NCBI RefSeq assembly: GCF_020735465.1
Contig: NZ_CP085935.1
Span: forward strand, 1,240,001-1,304,000
Length of the DNA stretch: 64,000 nt
Origin: Collinsella stercoris DSM 13279
GTDB lineage: Bacteria; Actinomycetota; Coriobacteriia; Coriobacteriales; Coriobacteriaceae
Direction of reading: 5' to 3'
Position 1 is the first letter of the stretch. The number at the start of each line of letters is the position of its first letter. The notes under the pieces are model-generated. The model searched no databases. It was not told the DNA's origin and saw only the letters and a program-made list of their open reading frames with translations. This document shows, one piece after another, positions 55,765 to 64,000 of the stretch. The translations under genes and the position numbers were made by a program.

Positions 55765-56610
55765 TCACGCAAGATAGCGCTCGAGCGCCGGAAGATGCGC
55801 TTCGCCGTCGCGCCTGCCCACCTGGTACACGCGCTCGAGCTCCTCGGGCTCCTTCGTCACCAGCGGCACCTGAACCGACTCGCTCGGGCGGATGACGAAC
55901 AGGTGCCCCTCGCGCTCGAGCTCAGCCACCTCGTCGAGCTGCGCGTTGTAACGCTCGTGGCGATTTGCCAGCAGCTCGATGAGCCTAGGGTACTTGCGCA
56001 AGGTCAGACGCAAGATGGGCATGAGGCCGTTTGGCTCCTTGCGAAAACCCGCCGGCTGCGTGAGAATCGCCACATTGCGGTCGTATCCGTGGCGAACCAT
56101 CCACATCGCGGGGATGGAGTTCGCGATGCCACCGTCGAGCAGGATGTGCCCGTCGAGGCGGACGGGACTTGCCAGCATGGGCACGGATGCCGAGGCGCGG
56201 ATCCAGTCGAGGTCCTCCTCATCACCGCGCTCGATGTCATGGTAGATGGCCTCCCCCGTCACGATGTCCGTGCACACCGCCGTGAACCGCATGGGGTTCG
56301 CCCGCAGCGCCTCGGTGTCGAAGGGATCCAGCTCGATGGGAACCGTGCGATAGGCGAAATCGACGCTATAGAGGTCGCCCGTGCGCAGCAAATTGCGCAT
56401 GCTGGCGTAACGTGGATCGGCGCAGAATCGCTTGTTGTAGCGGATTGCGCGACCGACCTGCCGTGACTTGATGTTCACGCCGAACGCGGCGCCGGCCGAC
56501 ACACCCACCGCATGGTCGAACTCGATCCCGTGCTCCATAAAGACGTCAAGGACGCCAGCCGTGTACAGGCCGCGCATGCCGCCGCCCTCAAGTACCAATC
56601 CCGCCGTCAT
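55765..56610 (-). CDS. Patatin-like phospholipase
   Basis: A 281-residue lipid acyl hydrolase. It shows the oxyanion block LVLEGGGMRGLYTAGVLD, the serine in GVSAGAAFG (G-x-S-x-G) and the catalytic aspartate in LLDGGIANSIP. The length is a normal single domain. Start ATG 56610 begins the family homology; GAGG precedes it weakly. Lipid target unknown. Confidence 0.88.
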   Translation of the reverse strand: MTAGLVLEGGGMRGLYTAGVLDVFMEHGIEFDHAVGVSAGAAFGVNIKSRQVGRAIRYNKRFCADPRYASMRNLLRTGDLYSVDFAYRTVPIELDPFDTEALRANPMRFTAVCTDIVTGEAIYHDIERGDEEDLDWIRASASVPMLASPVRLDGHILLDGGIANSIPAMWMVRHGYDRNVAILTQPAGFRKEPNGLMPILRLTLRKYPRLIELLANRHERYNAQLDEVAELEREGHLFVIRPSESVQVPLVTKEPEELERVYQVGRRDGEAHLPALERYLA

Positions 56611-56670
56611 CTGCGCCTCACCCCTCCTCGTATCACGTCTCTTTCGACAGGCAATTCTACGCCCATCGCG

Positions 56671-56705
56671 AAAAAGGGGGCGAGCGCGTTTTCGCACTCG
56701 TCCCC
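56671..56705 (-). terminator. Terminator of the ChbG deacetylase gene
   Basis: GGGGCGAG pairs with CTCGTCCCC with one bulge (about 56677-56684 and 56697-56705), and on the minus strand five T follow. It lies 32 bases past the stop. Confidence 0.7.
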
Positions 56706-56736
56706 TCCGGCTGGGCCGCTTTCCGGGCAGGAAACC

Positions 56737-57501
56737 CTACAGGTCGCGATAATCGATGAGCTCGAGATCGTCCCGGCCCTCCAGCCACGCACGGAGCTCG
56801 GGGTCGATCAACGCATCGACCTCCTTGGTGCGATCCTCGGTAAGCGACGAGTGCGTGAGGATGTAGTGGTCGAGATACCCCGGATGGCAAACGAACACGG
56901 CCGTCTCGCTGTCCTTCATCTCCTCGACCGTCTCGCGGATGGCGGCGGCGGGATCGTAACCCGGCATCTGGGAACGCATGACCATACGCATGGGAGTATC
57001 CCCGCAGGTAACCACAGCGGCTGGGTCGAACGAGGGGACCTGGCACTTGTAGCCATGCTCGCGTGCAACATGGGCGATGGCCGCGTTGAGGTTGTCTGAG
57101 AGCACCGCATGCGCCTCGAAATATTCCGGCTCGCGCCCGACGATCTCGATGAACCGCTCGAGCTGCGCCTCGATCTCGATGACCGCCTCGTCGAAGTCGA
57201 CGAAATCGATGCCCTCCTTGTACTTGGCGCGGTATTCACGGCTGCTTTTGAACTCCCCGTTCGTCTGAAGGAGGCTCGGGATGAGCGCCGGGTCGGCGCA
57301 GGGCTTTCCCAGGCAGACATTGGTATGCTGACCCACCGCGATATCGCAGTCGGCGATAAGGCCCCAGCCGCTCTGCGCCTCGGGCATGTTCGGCATCACG
57401 CCCACCGAGCGCACGAGGCCCTCGCGGACACTGCGCTCGATGCCCAGGTCGACGGCGTAGGAATAGCCCACATCATCGGCGCGAATAAGCAGGTATTTCA
57501 T
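56737..57501 (-). CDS. ChbG/YdjC-family deacetylase
   Basis: A 254-residue carbohydrate deacetylase of the ChbG/HpnK family, which removes acetyl groups from chitobiose-like sugars. LLIRADDVGYS near the start supplies the metal-binding Asp pair, VGQHTNVCLG the first histidine, and FEAHAVLSDN and FVCHPGYLDHYI further ligands. The length is usual. It is followed by its own terminator. Substrate unproven; chitooligosaccharide or similar surface glycan is likely. Confidence 0.85.
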   Translation of the reverse strand: MKYLLIRADDVGYSYAVDLGIERSVREGLVRSVGVMPNMPEAQSGWGLIADCDIAVGQHTNVCLGKPCADPALIPSLLQTNGEFKSSREYRAKYKEGIDFVDFDEAVIEIEAQLERFIEIVGREPEYFEAHAVLSDNLNAAIAHVAREHGYKCQVPSFDPAAVVTCGDTPMRMVMRSQMPGYDPAAAIRETVEEMKDSETAVFVCHPGYLDHYILTHSSLTEDRTKEVDALIDPELRAWLEGRDDLELIDYRDL

Positions 57502-57620
57502 GGAGATCTCCTCTCGTCCGCCAATTGGCGAAACGCTGCACCTGAAGGCCCTCGTCCTCGAGCCCCCTGTCGCTCGGGCACTACTATCCTCGAGCCCCTG
57601 TCGCTCGGCATCACCGCCCG

Positions 57621-58454
57621 TCAGCGGGGCGGGACGATGCAGTCGTAGCGCACGGCCTTGCCTGCGATGGAATGACTGGGCTTGACGCCCGCGAGATGCG
57701 GGCCTTTGATCGGGCGTTTGACGACGATCTTGCGCGGGTGGGCAGCCAGGGCGGCCCGCAGCAGGGCGTCTTCATCCAACGGGTCCGTCGGGCGCTCGAG
57801 GCCGTGGATGAGCTGGAACTTCTTCTTGACCGCTGCGCTTTTCGTGCGACCGGGAAACATGGGGTCGAGATAAACCACATCGGGTCGCGCGCCCGAATCC
57901 GCACCTGCGGGGCCGGCGGTAAACGATGCCAGTACATCGCGGCTGTCGCCCTCCACTAAATGCATACGCGCGACGATGGAGGCGAACGCGGGATCGAGGG
58001 CAGCGCGCTCGAGCGCATCCGCCAGTAGCGCGGCGATCACCGGGTCCGCCTCGCACAAAGTCACATCGAACCCGGAGGCGGCGAGCAGGAACCCGTCCTC
58101 CCCCAAACCGGCGGTCGCGTCCACGGCGCGCGGACGGTCAACGCCCTTGACGCGCGCCGCCTTCACCAGCATCTCCCGTTGCAGGGCCCCCTGCTTGACG
58201 CGGGGCAGCAGCTCCGCGAAATCCGGTCTGAGCTCCATGCCGTCGCGGGCAAGGACAAGACCCTCCCCCGTGACCCTGAGATGCAGAGCGCCGGGCTCGG
58301 GCTTGTCGACCAGCGATGCGTCCAGATGCGCCGCAAGGGTCTCCGCCTCATCGCGGCACGCGTCGTCCTCACACAAGACAACAAGCGCCGGAGCCTCTAT
58401 ACAGCGCCCCTTCACCTCAGATTGGCGTCTGTCCCCTTTCTGAGGTTTTGTCAT
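57621..58454 (-). CDS. rsmJ: 16S rRNA (guanine-1516 N2)-methyltransferase-like protein
   Basis: A 277-residue methyltransferase. The SAM region is AVDATAGLGEDGFLLAASGFDVTLCEADP, and YLDPMFPGRTKSAAVKKKFQLIHGL contains the DPMFP catalytic loop of RsmJ. Start ATG 58454 overlaps the upstream stop by four bases (ATGA), indicating coupling with the membrane gene; the longer ORF is unsupported. Confidence 0.88.
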   Translation of the reverse strand: MTKPQKGDRRQSEVKGRCIEAPALVVLCEDDACRDEAETLAAHLDASLVDKPEPGALHLRVTGEGLVLARDGMELRPDFAELLPRVKQGALQREMLVKAARVKGVDRPRAVDATAGLGEDGFLLAASGFDVTLCEADPVIAALLADALERAALDPAFASIVARMHLVEGDSRDVLASFTAGPAGADSGARPDVVYLDPMFPGRTKSAAVKKKFQLIHGLERPTDPLDEDALLRAALAAHPRKIVVKRPIKGPHLAGVKPSHSIAGKAVRYDCIVPPR

Positions 58455-59497
58455 ACGCGGTCCCCGCCCTTGAACGCGCCGAACGCGCGACGACGTACCT
58501 TGCGCGGGCTGAGCGCGGAGGCTGTCGCGGGAATGTCGATGTTCACTCCCAGCAAGATCTTGGCGATCCAAAAGTAGAACAGCAGCACAAGAATCGGAAT
58601 CAGGCACGAGGTCACAAGCATAACCGCCAGCGACTCGATGAACTGGTTGAGCGACTCCTGCGCGCCCTCGGCGGCACTCGCAATGCCACCCGTCACCGTG
58701 TCGATAGCGTCTTGGAAGAAGCCCAGAATACCACCCTCGTTTTGCTTATCATCGCTCTTCTCCGCCTCGGCCGCTCCCTCTGCCAGCACCTCCGCAGACT
58801 CAATCGACTCTTGCATCGATGCCTGGTACGTTGCGTCGATGCGGTTGGTCACCCACGAGCTCGTGGGTATCGCCAACAGCAGCACGGCTCCGAGCACCGC
58901 CAGCTTTGCGCTCACGCCGAGGGAAATCTTCACCCAAGGGCTCCTACCCCACTGCCACACCACGACGATGCCGAGCAGTGCCGCGATGGGAAACGCGAGC
59001 CCCAGCGCCGCCGCGCTGAAAATGGTGATGAGGTATTTCTCGAGGAAGAGGGCGGCGAGCACGATAAGGAACCCCGTACTGAGGTCCATGAGCTTGTCGG
59101 CGATAGGCGAGCCCGCGTCGCCGGGGATGGCGGAGATGAGGGCCGAGGCGCCTGCCGATCCCGCCGTGAGCGTGAGCACATTGTCGATCTTCTCATCAAT
59201 GGTTGCGATCACGTCCGCGTGCGCCTCCGGCGACGAGAAATGCGGCAAAAGGACGAGCCAGGAGATGAGCACGGCGACGATGAGCCCCGCCGTGATGACC
59301 CAACGCGTGCGGCAGGACATCCCGGCACCCGGGAGCATCACAGCGCCCAAAGAGGCATCGGGGTCCGGGGACATCGCGGCCCGACCCCCGCCGAAGGGAT
59401 ATCCCTCGCCAAGATCTTCTTCGACCTCGACACACTCATGCGCGTCCAACTCGCGCGTGCGGTCGCGGCTCGCATCGCGACGATCAAGCTCGTTCAT
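58451..59497 (-). CDS. Multi-span membrane protein of unknown function
   Basis: A 348-residue protein with about four to five membrane segments, including VITAGLIVAVLISWLVLLPH near residue 70, a central helix pair at about 140-175 and LAVMLVTSCLIPILVLLFYFW close to the end. Acidic and Ala/Glu-rich loops lie between. No family could be named. GAGG lies six bases before ATG 59497. It is coupled to rsmJ. Confidence 0.55.
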   Translation of the reverse strand: MNELDRRDASRDRTRELDAHECVEVEEDLGEGYPFGGGRAAMSPDPDASLGAVMLPGAGMSCRTRWVITAGLIVAVLISWLVLLPHFSSPEAHADVIATIDEKIDNVLTLTAGSAGASALISAIPGDAGSPIADKLMDLSTGFLIVLAALFLEKYLITIFSAAALGLAFPIAALLGIVVVWQWGRSPWVKISLGVSAKLAVLGAVLLLAIPTSSWVTNRIDATYQASMQESIESAEVLAEGAAEAEKSDDKQNEGGILGFFQDAIDTVTGGIASAAEGAQESLNQFIESLAVMLVTSCLIPILVLLFYFWIAKILLGVNIDIPATASALSPRKVRRRAFGAFKGGDRV

Positions 59498-59680
59498 ATG
59501 CGCCTCGCAATCATGCGACCTGCCCCCATGTGCGCATCCATGGGAGAAAGATACGCCGTTAGGACGAATTCCGACAACCCGGCCATCCCACGTGGCCGAA
59601 CCTCTGCCGCCATTCTAACAGCCGCCCCGCGCACACGGCAGCCCAACGTGTGCAGCAGCGCCGCATGCGGACGAGTGACG

Positions 59681-60712
59681 TTACGCGCGGTCGGCAACCT
59701 CCAGCACGAAACGCTCGGTCTTCTCCCAACCGATGCACGGGTCGGTGATCGACTTGCCGTACACGCCGCCGTCGACGGGCTGGTTGCCGTCCTCCAGGTA
59801 GCTCTCCACCATGAAGCCGCGCACGATCCCGTCGATCGCTTCGTTGCGGCGGCAGGAGTCGAGCACCTCCTTGGCGATGCGCAGCTGCTCGAGCGGGCGC
59901 TTGCCGGAGTTGTCGTGATTGCAGTCGACCACCACGCCGGGATTAGCGTAACCGGCCTCTGCCGTGTAGCGCTCGGCGAGGCGCTCGAGGTGCTCGTAGT
60001 GGTAGTTGGGGTAGGTGCGGCCGTCCAGCCCGATGTAGCCGCGCAGCACGGCATGGGTGAGCGGGTTACCCGGGGTCTCGACCTCCCAGTTGCGGAAGAT
60101 GAAGCCCTGCTCAGCCTGGGCGGCGTAGATGGAGTTGAGCATGACGCTCGTGGAGCCGGCGGTGGGGTTCTTCATGCCCACGGGCACCGAGATGCCCGAC
60201 GCAACCAGACGATGCTCCTGGTTCTCAACGGAGCGCGCGCCCACGGCGACGTAAGAAAGCAGATCGATGAGGTACTGGAAATTGCTCGGGTAGAGCATCT
60301 CGTCGGCGGTGAAAAAGCCCGTCTCCTCAATCACGCGCAGGTGCATGCGGCGGATGGCCTTGACTCCCTCGAGCAGGTCGTCGCCAGCCTCCGGGTCGGG
60401 GTTGTGGAGCAGGCCCTTGTAGCCGGTGCCCTTGGTGCGCGGCTTGTTGGTGTAGACGCGCGGGATGATGAGCAGGCGCTCGCGCACGCGCTCCTGCAGC
60501 CCGGCGAGGCGCGTCATGTACTCGAGCACGGAGTCCTCGCGGTCGGCCGAGCACGGACCGATGATGAGCACGCGGCGGCTATCCTCCCCGCGGAAGATGG
60601 CGGCGACCTCGGCGTCGAAGGAGGCCTTGGCGTCGACGAGGTCGGCACGCAGGGGCATCTCCTCGCGGATCTCCTTGGGGATGGGAAGCAGGCGCTTGAA
60701 ATGCATGGCCAT
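59681..60712 (-). CDS. DAHP synthase (AroG/AroF type)
   Basis: A 343-residue first enzyme of the shikimate pathway, joining phosphoenolpyruvate and erythrose-4-phosphate. Type I landmarks are LIIGPCSADREDSVLEYM, RVYTNKPRTKGTGYKGLLHNPDPEAGDDLLEG and GMKNPTAGSTSVMLNSIYAAQAEQGF, with VVVDCNHDNSGK near the end. Start ATG 60712 follows AGGAG; an ATG two codons later is possible. No other aro genes are beside it. Confidence 0.93.
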   Translation of the reverse strand: MAMHFKRLLPIPKEIREEMPLRADLVDAKASFDAEVAAIFRGEDSRRVLIIGPCSADREDSVLEYMTRLAGLQERVRERLLIIPRVYTNKPRTKGTGYKGLLHNPDPEAGDDLLEGVKAIRRMHLRVIEETGFFTADEMLYPSNFQYLIDLLSYVAVGARSVENQEHRLVASGISVPVGMKNPTAGSTSVMLNSIYAAQAEQGFIFRNWEVETPGNPLTHAVLRGYIGLDGRTYPNYHYEHLERLAERYTAEAGYANPGVVVDCNHDNSGKRPLEQLRIAKEVLDSCRRNEAIDGIVRGFMVESYLEDGNQPVDGGVYGKSITDPCIGWEKTERFVLEVADRA

Positions 60713-60868
60713 GGAGGGCTCCTATCAGATCGCGCGGCACGCCGCATGGACACGTTCGTTGGGGAGATTATCGCGCGCGGCACGCGGGCGCGCGAAGGTG
60801 GTCAAACGATTTAACCTGTGTGTCATACGATGCGCGACAAAGGCTGCCAACAGACGTGGCGGAGGCGA

Positions 60869-61705
60869 CTAACGGGCGCGCGAACCGCGGTTCGCCCGCC
60901 AGATCAGATGGAGCCCACGCAGGGTGAGGGTCTCGTCGACGACGGCCTCGTGCTCGATGAGGGCCGCCACCTGCGTGGCGCCGTCGCCCGTCATCACCGC
61001 GGGGGCGTCACAGCCGAGCTCGCCCATCACGGCGTCGAGCAGGCCGTCGATGCGCGCCGCCTCGCCCAGCACCACGCCGGACTGCATGGCGGCACGGGTG
61101 CTGCGGCCAATCACCCGCTCAGGCGCGCGCAGCTCGATCATGGGCAGGCGCGCCGCGGCGGCCGTGAGCGAGCGAGCGCCCAAGGCCACGCCGGGGGCGA
61201 TGATGCCGCCCGCGAACGCCCCGTCCTCGTCCACGACCTCGATATTCGTGGTGGTCCCCAAATCGACCACCACGACGGGCACCCCGTACGCCTCGCGCGC
61301 CGCCACGGCATCGGCCACGCGGTCCGAGCCAACCTCGGACGGATCGTCGTAGCGCATGCGAATGCCAGTCTTGAGCCCGGGGCCCACCACATAAGGCCGC
61401 GTACCGCACAGCTTTTCCAGCGCCGTTCGCCACACATTGGCCAAACTGGGAACCACACAAGACAGAATCGCATAGCCGGGCTCCGGCGCGTCCAGCATGT
61501 CGATAGCGCGGGCGGCATGCGCCCATGCCTCATCGGCCGTGCACGAATCGGGCGTGGTGATCTCCCACGTGCCCATCAGCTGGTCCTCGACAAACACGCC
61601 GAACTTGGTGACGGTGTTTCCCACGTCAACGGCGAGCAAGCAGCCCTCCGCAAACGCGGGGCGAATCGAAGCCGAGCCCTCTGCAGCCCTTTCGTTGGTA
61701 CCCAT
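60869..61705 (-). CDS. coaX: Type III pantothenate kinase
   Basis: A 278-residue kinase that starts coenzyme A synthesis without feedback by CoA. LLAVDVGNTVTKFGVF is the phosphate-1 motif, VVDLGTTTNIEVVDEDGAFAGGIIAPG the later family block, and GSDRVADAVAA is typical. ATG 61705 is supported by GGAGG at six bases. It ends shortly before the DAHP synthase gene on the same strand. Confidence 0.92.
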   Translation of the reverse strand: MGTNERAAEGSASIRPAFAEGCLLAVDVGNTVTKFGVFVEDQLMGTWEITTPDSCTADEAWAHAARAIDMLDAPEPGYAILSCVVPSLANVWRTALEKLCGTRPYVVGPGLKTGIRMRYDDPSEVGSDRVADAVAAREAYGVPVVVVDLGTTTNIEVVDEDGAFAGGIIAPGVALGARSLTAAAARLPMIELRAPERVIGRSTRAAMQSGVVLGEAARIDGLLDAVMGELGCDAPAVMTGDGATQVAALIEHEAVVDETLTLRGLHLIWRANRGSRAR

Positions 61706-61819
61706 GGCGCCCTCCAAGTTCTCAGGCAGATTTCTTGCCATTGAGCTTACACTATAGCGGTCCTACTGCCGTAACCCGACTCCCCGCTGAGGGGGAGCGG
61801 ATATACGAGGGAGCTACAA

Positions 61820-63562
61820 ATGAGTTCTATAAACGAGCGCACGCCGTGGCGCGGGCAAATCAGTGCCGCCGGTATCCTCATCGGCTGCATCGGATGCGTC
61901 ATCATCACGGCATCTTCGGTGTATACAGCCCTCAAGATGGGAGCCCTCCCCTGGCCCACCATCTTCACCTCCATCACCGCCCTGGTATTGCTGCGTGCCC
62001 TCGGCCACACGAGCCTCAACGAGGCAAACGTCACTCAAATCATCATGTCCGCGGGCTCTATGGTAGCCGGCGGCCTGGCATTCACCATCCCCGGCATTTG
62101 GATGCTCGGCTCAGGGCATGATGTCAGCTGGATCGAGATGCTCGGCGTGGCGCTGGCGGGCACCCTGCTTGGGCTGGTGTGCACGGCCCTCATTCGCCGC
62201 AGATTTGTGGAGGAGTCCGACCTCGAATACCCCATCGGCACCGCCGCAGCGGAAACCCTCATGGCGAGCCGCGCAGGCGGGGCTACGGGCAAGAAGCTCT
62301 TCGGCTCCATGGCGGCCGCAGGGCTGTGGTGCGCCCTGCGTGACCTTGCGGGCGTCATTCCAACCATGCTGTGCGCCCTGCCCATTCCGGGCGTCGCCTT
62401 TGGCATCTACAACTCCCCGATGCTTCTCTCCGTAGGCTTTCTGGTGGGCGGAGCGGCGGTCGCCTTCTGGCTTGCTGGAGGGTTCATCGCCAACCTCGGC
62501 ATCATCGTGGGCGGCAGCGCTGCAGGGCTATGGGACGTCACCGTAGCACAGGGCATCGTGTCGAGCCTTGGCATGGGCCTCATGATGGGCTCTGGCCTGG
62601 GCGTGGTCGTGCACGACATCCTGCCCAAGGCGGCCAACCTGTCATCCGTGTCGCTGACGCCGGGGGCAAATGGCACGAGGGCGCAGGGCGGTGCCCTAGC
62701 GCTGTTCGTCGCTGCGGCGGCGCTCCTCATCTGCTTGATCCTTGGCATCGCGCCGTTGCACTGCATCATCGTTGTCGTGCTCACATTTGTCACCACCATC
62801 ATGAGCGCGCAGTCGGTTGGCCAAACGGGCATCGATCCCATGGAGATCTTCGGGCTCATCGTGCTGCTCATCATCGCCGCCCTCGGAGAATCCAACCAGG
62901 TCAAGCTGTTTTTCGTCGCGGGCGTGGTCGCCGTGGCATGCGGCCTTGCGGGCGACGTGATGAGCGATTTCAAAACCGGGCACATCTTGGGCACAAGCCC
63001 TCGCGCAATGTGGATCGGCCAGGCCATCGGCGCGCTGCTGGGCGCCGTCGTTTCTGTCGCGGTTATGGCAGCCCTTCTAACCGCATACGGACCGGAATCG
63101 TTCGGCCCGGGTAAGCTGTTCGTCTCCGCGCAGGCCAGCGTTGTGGCCACCATGGTCTCGGGCATCCCCAGCGTGCCCGCCTTCCTCGTGGGCCTCGGGG
63201 CGGGAACGGTCCTGTACTGCCTGGGCATCCCTTCCATGATGCTCGGCCTCGGCGTGTACCTGCCGTTTTACATGACCATCTCGGCCACGCTCGGCGCATG
63301 CGTCAAGTGGGCATACGACCGCATCGCCGCACACCGCGACAACGCGGCTAACGCCCGCTCGGCCACCTGCGCGCCGGCCAATACAGCAGCGAGCACCGGA
63401 AACCTCCGCAGCGCAACCGGCGACAACACGAGCGCGGACAACGCGCCCGAAATCACACATGAAGAGTCGGGCATCATCATCGCCTCCGGCGTGCTGGGCG
63501 GCGAGTCGATCGTCGGCGTGATCATCGCGCTCATGTCCGTCGCGGGCGGGCTTATGGGCTAG
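61820..63562 (+). CDS. OPT/YSL-family oligopeptide transporter
   Basis: A 580-residue membrane transporter with about fourteen helices. The opening NERTPWRGQISAAGILIGCIGCVIITASSVYTALKMGALPWPTIF and the block GSGLGVVVHDILPKAANL fit the bacterial OPT/YSL family, which move peptides or metal-siderophore complexes. An Ala/Asp/Ser-rich loop follows at about residues 510-545. GAGGGAG precedes ATG 61820. It is divergent from coaX. Confidence 0.88.
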   Translation: MSSINERTPWRGQISAAGILIGCIGCVIITASSVYTALKMGALPWPTIFTSITALVLLRALGHTSLNEANVTQIIMSAGSMVAGGLAFTIPGIWMLGSGHDVSWIEMLGVALAGTLLGLVCTALIRRRFVEESDLEYPIGTAAAETLMASRAGGATGKKLFGSMAAAGLWCALRDLAGVIPTMLCALPIPGVAFGIYNSPMLLSVGFLVGGAAVAFWLAGGFIANLGIIVGGSAAGLWDVTVAQGIVSSLGMGLMMGSGLGVVVHDILPKAANLSSVSLTPGANGTRAQGGALALFVAAAALLICLILGIAPLHCIIVVVLTFVTTIMSAQSVGQTGIDPMEIFGLIVLLIIAALGESNQVKLFFVAGVVAVACGLAGDVMSDFKTGHILGTSPRAMWIGQAIGALLGAVVSVAVMAALLTAYGPESFGPGKLFVSAQASVVATMVSGIPSVPAFLVGLGAGTVLYCLGIPSMMLGLGVYLPFYMTISATLGACVKWAYDRIAAHRDNAANARSATCAPANTAASTGNLRSATGDNTSADNAPEITHEESGIIIASGVLGGESIVGVIIALMSVAGGLMG

Positions 63563-63641
63563 CGTCTGCCACCCACCGAGAAGTCCACATCTCAACAGGG
63601 CTCCAACGGTATGCTGAATGCGCCTAAGGGTCCTATCGCCG

Positions 63642-63688
63642 GGGATGGGTTCGTTGGCGCGCCAGTCGAACCCATCCCTATCATTTTG
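63642..63688 (+). terminator. Terminator of the OPT transporter gene
   Basis: GGGATGGGTTCG (63642-63653) pairs perfectly with CGAACCCATCCC (63667-63678), followed by a T-rich run. It stands about 80 bases past the stop and just ahead of the amylase start. Confidence 0.75.
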
Positions 63689-63706
63689 AGTTCAGGGGTG
63701 CTCGAC

Positions 63707-64000
63707 ATGTGGGTTTTCGACACAACGCTCTACCAGATGTATCCGCTCGGCATGCTCGATTGCCCCTTCGATGCGCCCGCCATCGATGACGCCGAAGGGC
63801 TGGCGCGCGAGCGCGACCTGCACCGCGTGTGCTCGCTTATCGAATGGGCCCCGTACCTGGGCAAGCTCGGCGTGGGCGCGATCCTGCTCAACCCCGTCTT
63901 CGCCAGCGACACGCACGGGTACAACACGCGCGACCTGACCGAGATCGACTGCCGCCTGGGCACCAACAAGGACTTCGCCCGCGTGGTCGACGCCCTGCAC
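63707..64000 (+). CDS. GH13 alpha-amylase family enzyme, N-terminal part (cut by window edge)
   Basis: 98 codons of a glycoside hydrolase. It starts MWVFDTTLYQMYPLGMLDCP and continues LHRVCSLIEWAPYLGKLGVGAILLNPVFASDTHGYNTRDLTEIDCRLGTNKDFARVVDALH, the GH13 opening with the first two conserved blocks. Cyclomaltodextrinase or maltogenic types are likely but the subfamily needs the rest. It lies 18 bases past the hairpin terminator. Confidence 0.85.
   Translation, partial: MWVFDTTLYQMYPLGMLDCPFDAPAIDDAEGLARERDLHRVCSLIEWAPYLGKLGVGAILLNPVFASDTHGYNTRDLTEIDCRLGTNKDFARVVDALH

Overview
The window reads as a piece of a high-G+C, Gram-positive chromosome, most likely a Coriobacteriia gut bacterium close to Collinsella. 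This is an inference from base composition, AAGGAGG-type ribosome sites, the mix of actinobacterial families (DUF3516 helicase, stand-alone ANTAR protein, CGAAC-N4-GTTC operators) and anaerobe markers (reverse rubrerythrin, no respiratory genes). No rRNA, tRNA, CRISPR array or intact insertion sequence was seen. Both ends cut genes: rpoB on the left and a GH13 amylase on the right.

Layout. 1-7442: rpoB start, galU, an HdeD-like membrane protein, an aconitase-family hydratase, an MFS exporter and small repeats. 7699-13529: a three-gene TerB / BrxD-like ATPase / BrxHI-like helicase cassette with two SOS-type boxes. 13750-18546: a tRNA-modification cluster (spermidine-synthase-like protein, Elp3, a Trm9-like methyltransferase, TrmB). 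18622-18827: first copy of a 206-bp palindromic-ended element. 18999-30173: Ski2-like helicase, C39-type peptidase, Ser/Thr kinase with HTH partner, MGMT-type protein, divergent DUF5714 / ArsC-ArsR arsenic locus, ABC-F protein, and a HigBA toxin-antitoxin pair with two SOS-type boxes. 30257-38840: GMP synthase without its glutaminase domain, ANTAR protein, an ethanolamine operon (permease, phospho-lyase, kinase, PII), ModD and an amino-acid permease. 38853-49120: an accessory and defence island with a DUF2130 gene and its duplicated tail around ygbA, a GNAT, a HIRAN protein, a frameshifted GmrSD-like type IV restriction gene, a Sau3AI-type endonuclease fused to a C5-cytosine methyltransferase, an isochorismatase and an AbiEi/DUF559-like protein. 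49159-49364: second copy of the 206-bp element. 49752-64000: rubrerythrin, rlmH, an XRE-aminotransferase fusion, an ABC exporter relic, an RGG-box protein, patatin, ChbG deacetylase, rsmJ, DAHP synthase, coaX, an OPT transporter and the amylase.

The strongest new theme is a shared operator. Five boxes with the form CGAAC-N4-GTTCT (either strand) and one weaker relative sit at the promoters of the TerB/BrxD/BrxHI cassette, the HigBA pair and the Sau3AI-methyltransferase fusion. This suggests one regulator, most likely LexA, ties genome-defence genes to DNA damage. Other highlights are a bacterial Trm9-like enzyme next to Elp3, a microcompartment-free ethanolamine route through phosphoethanolamine, a G7 tract that puts the methyltransferase end out of frame, and the 206-bp element pair.
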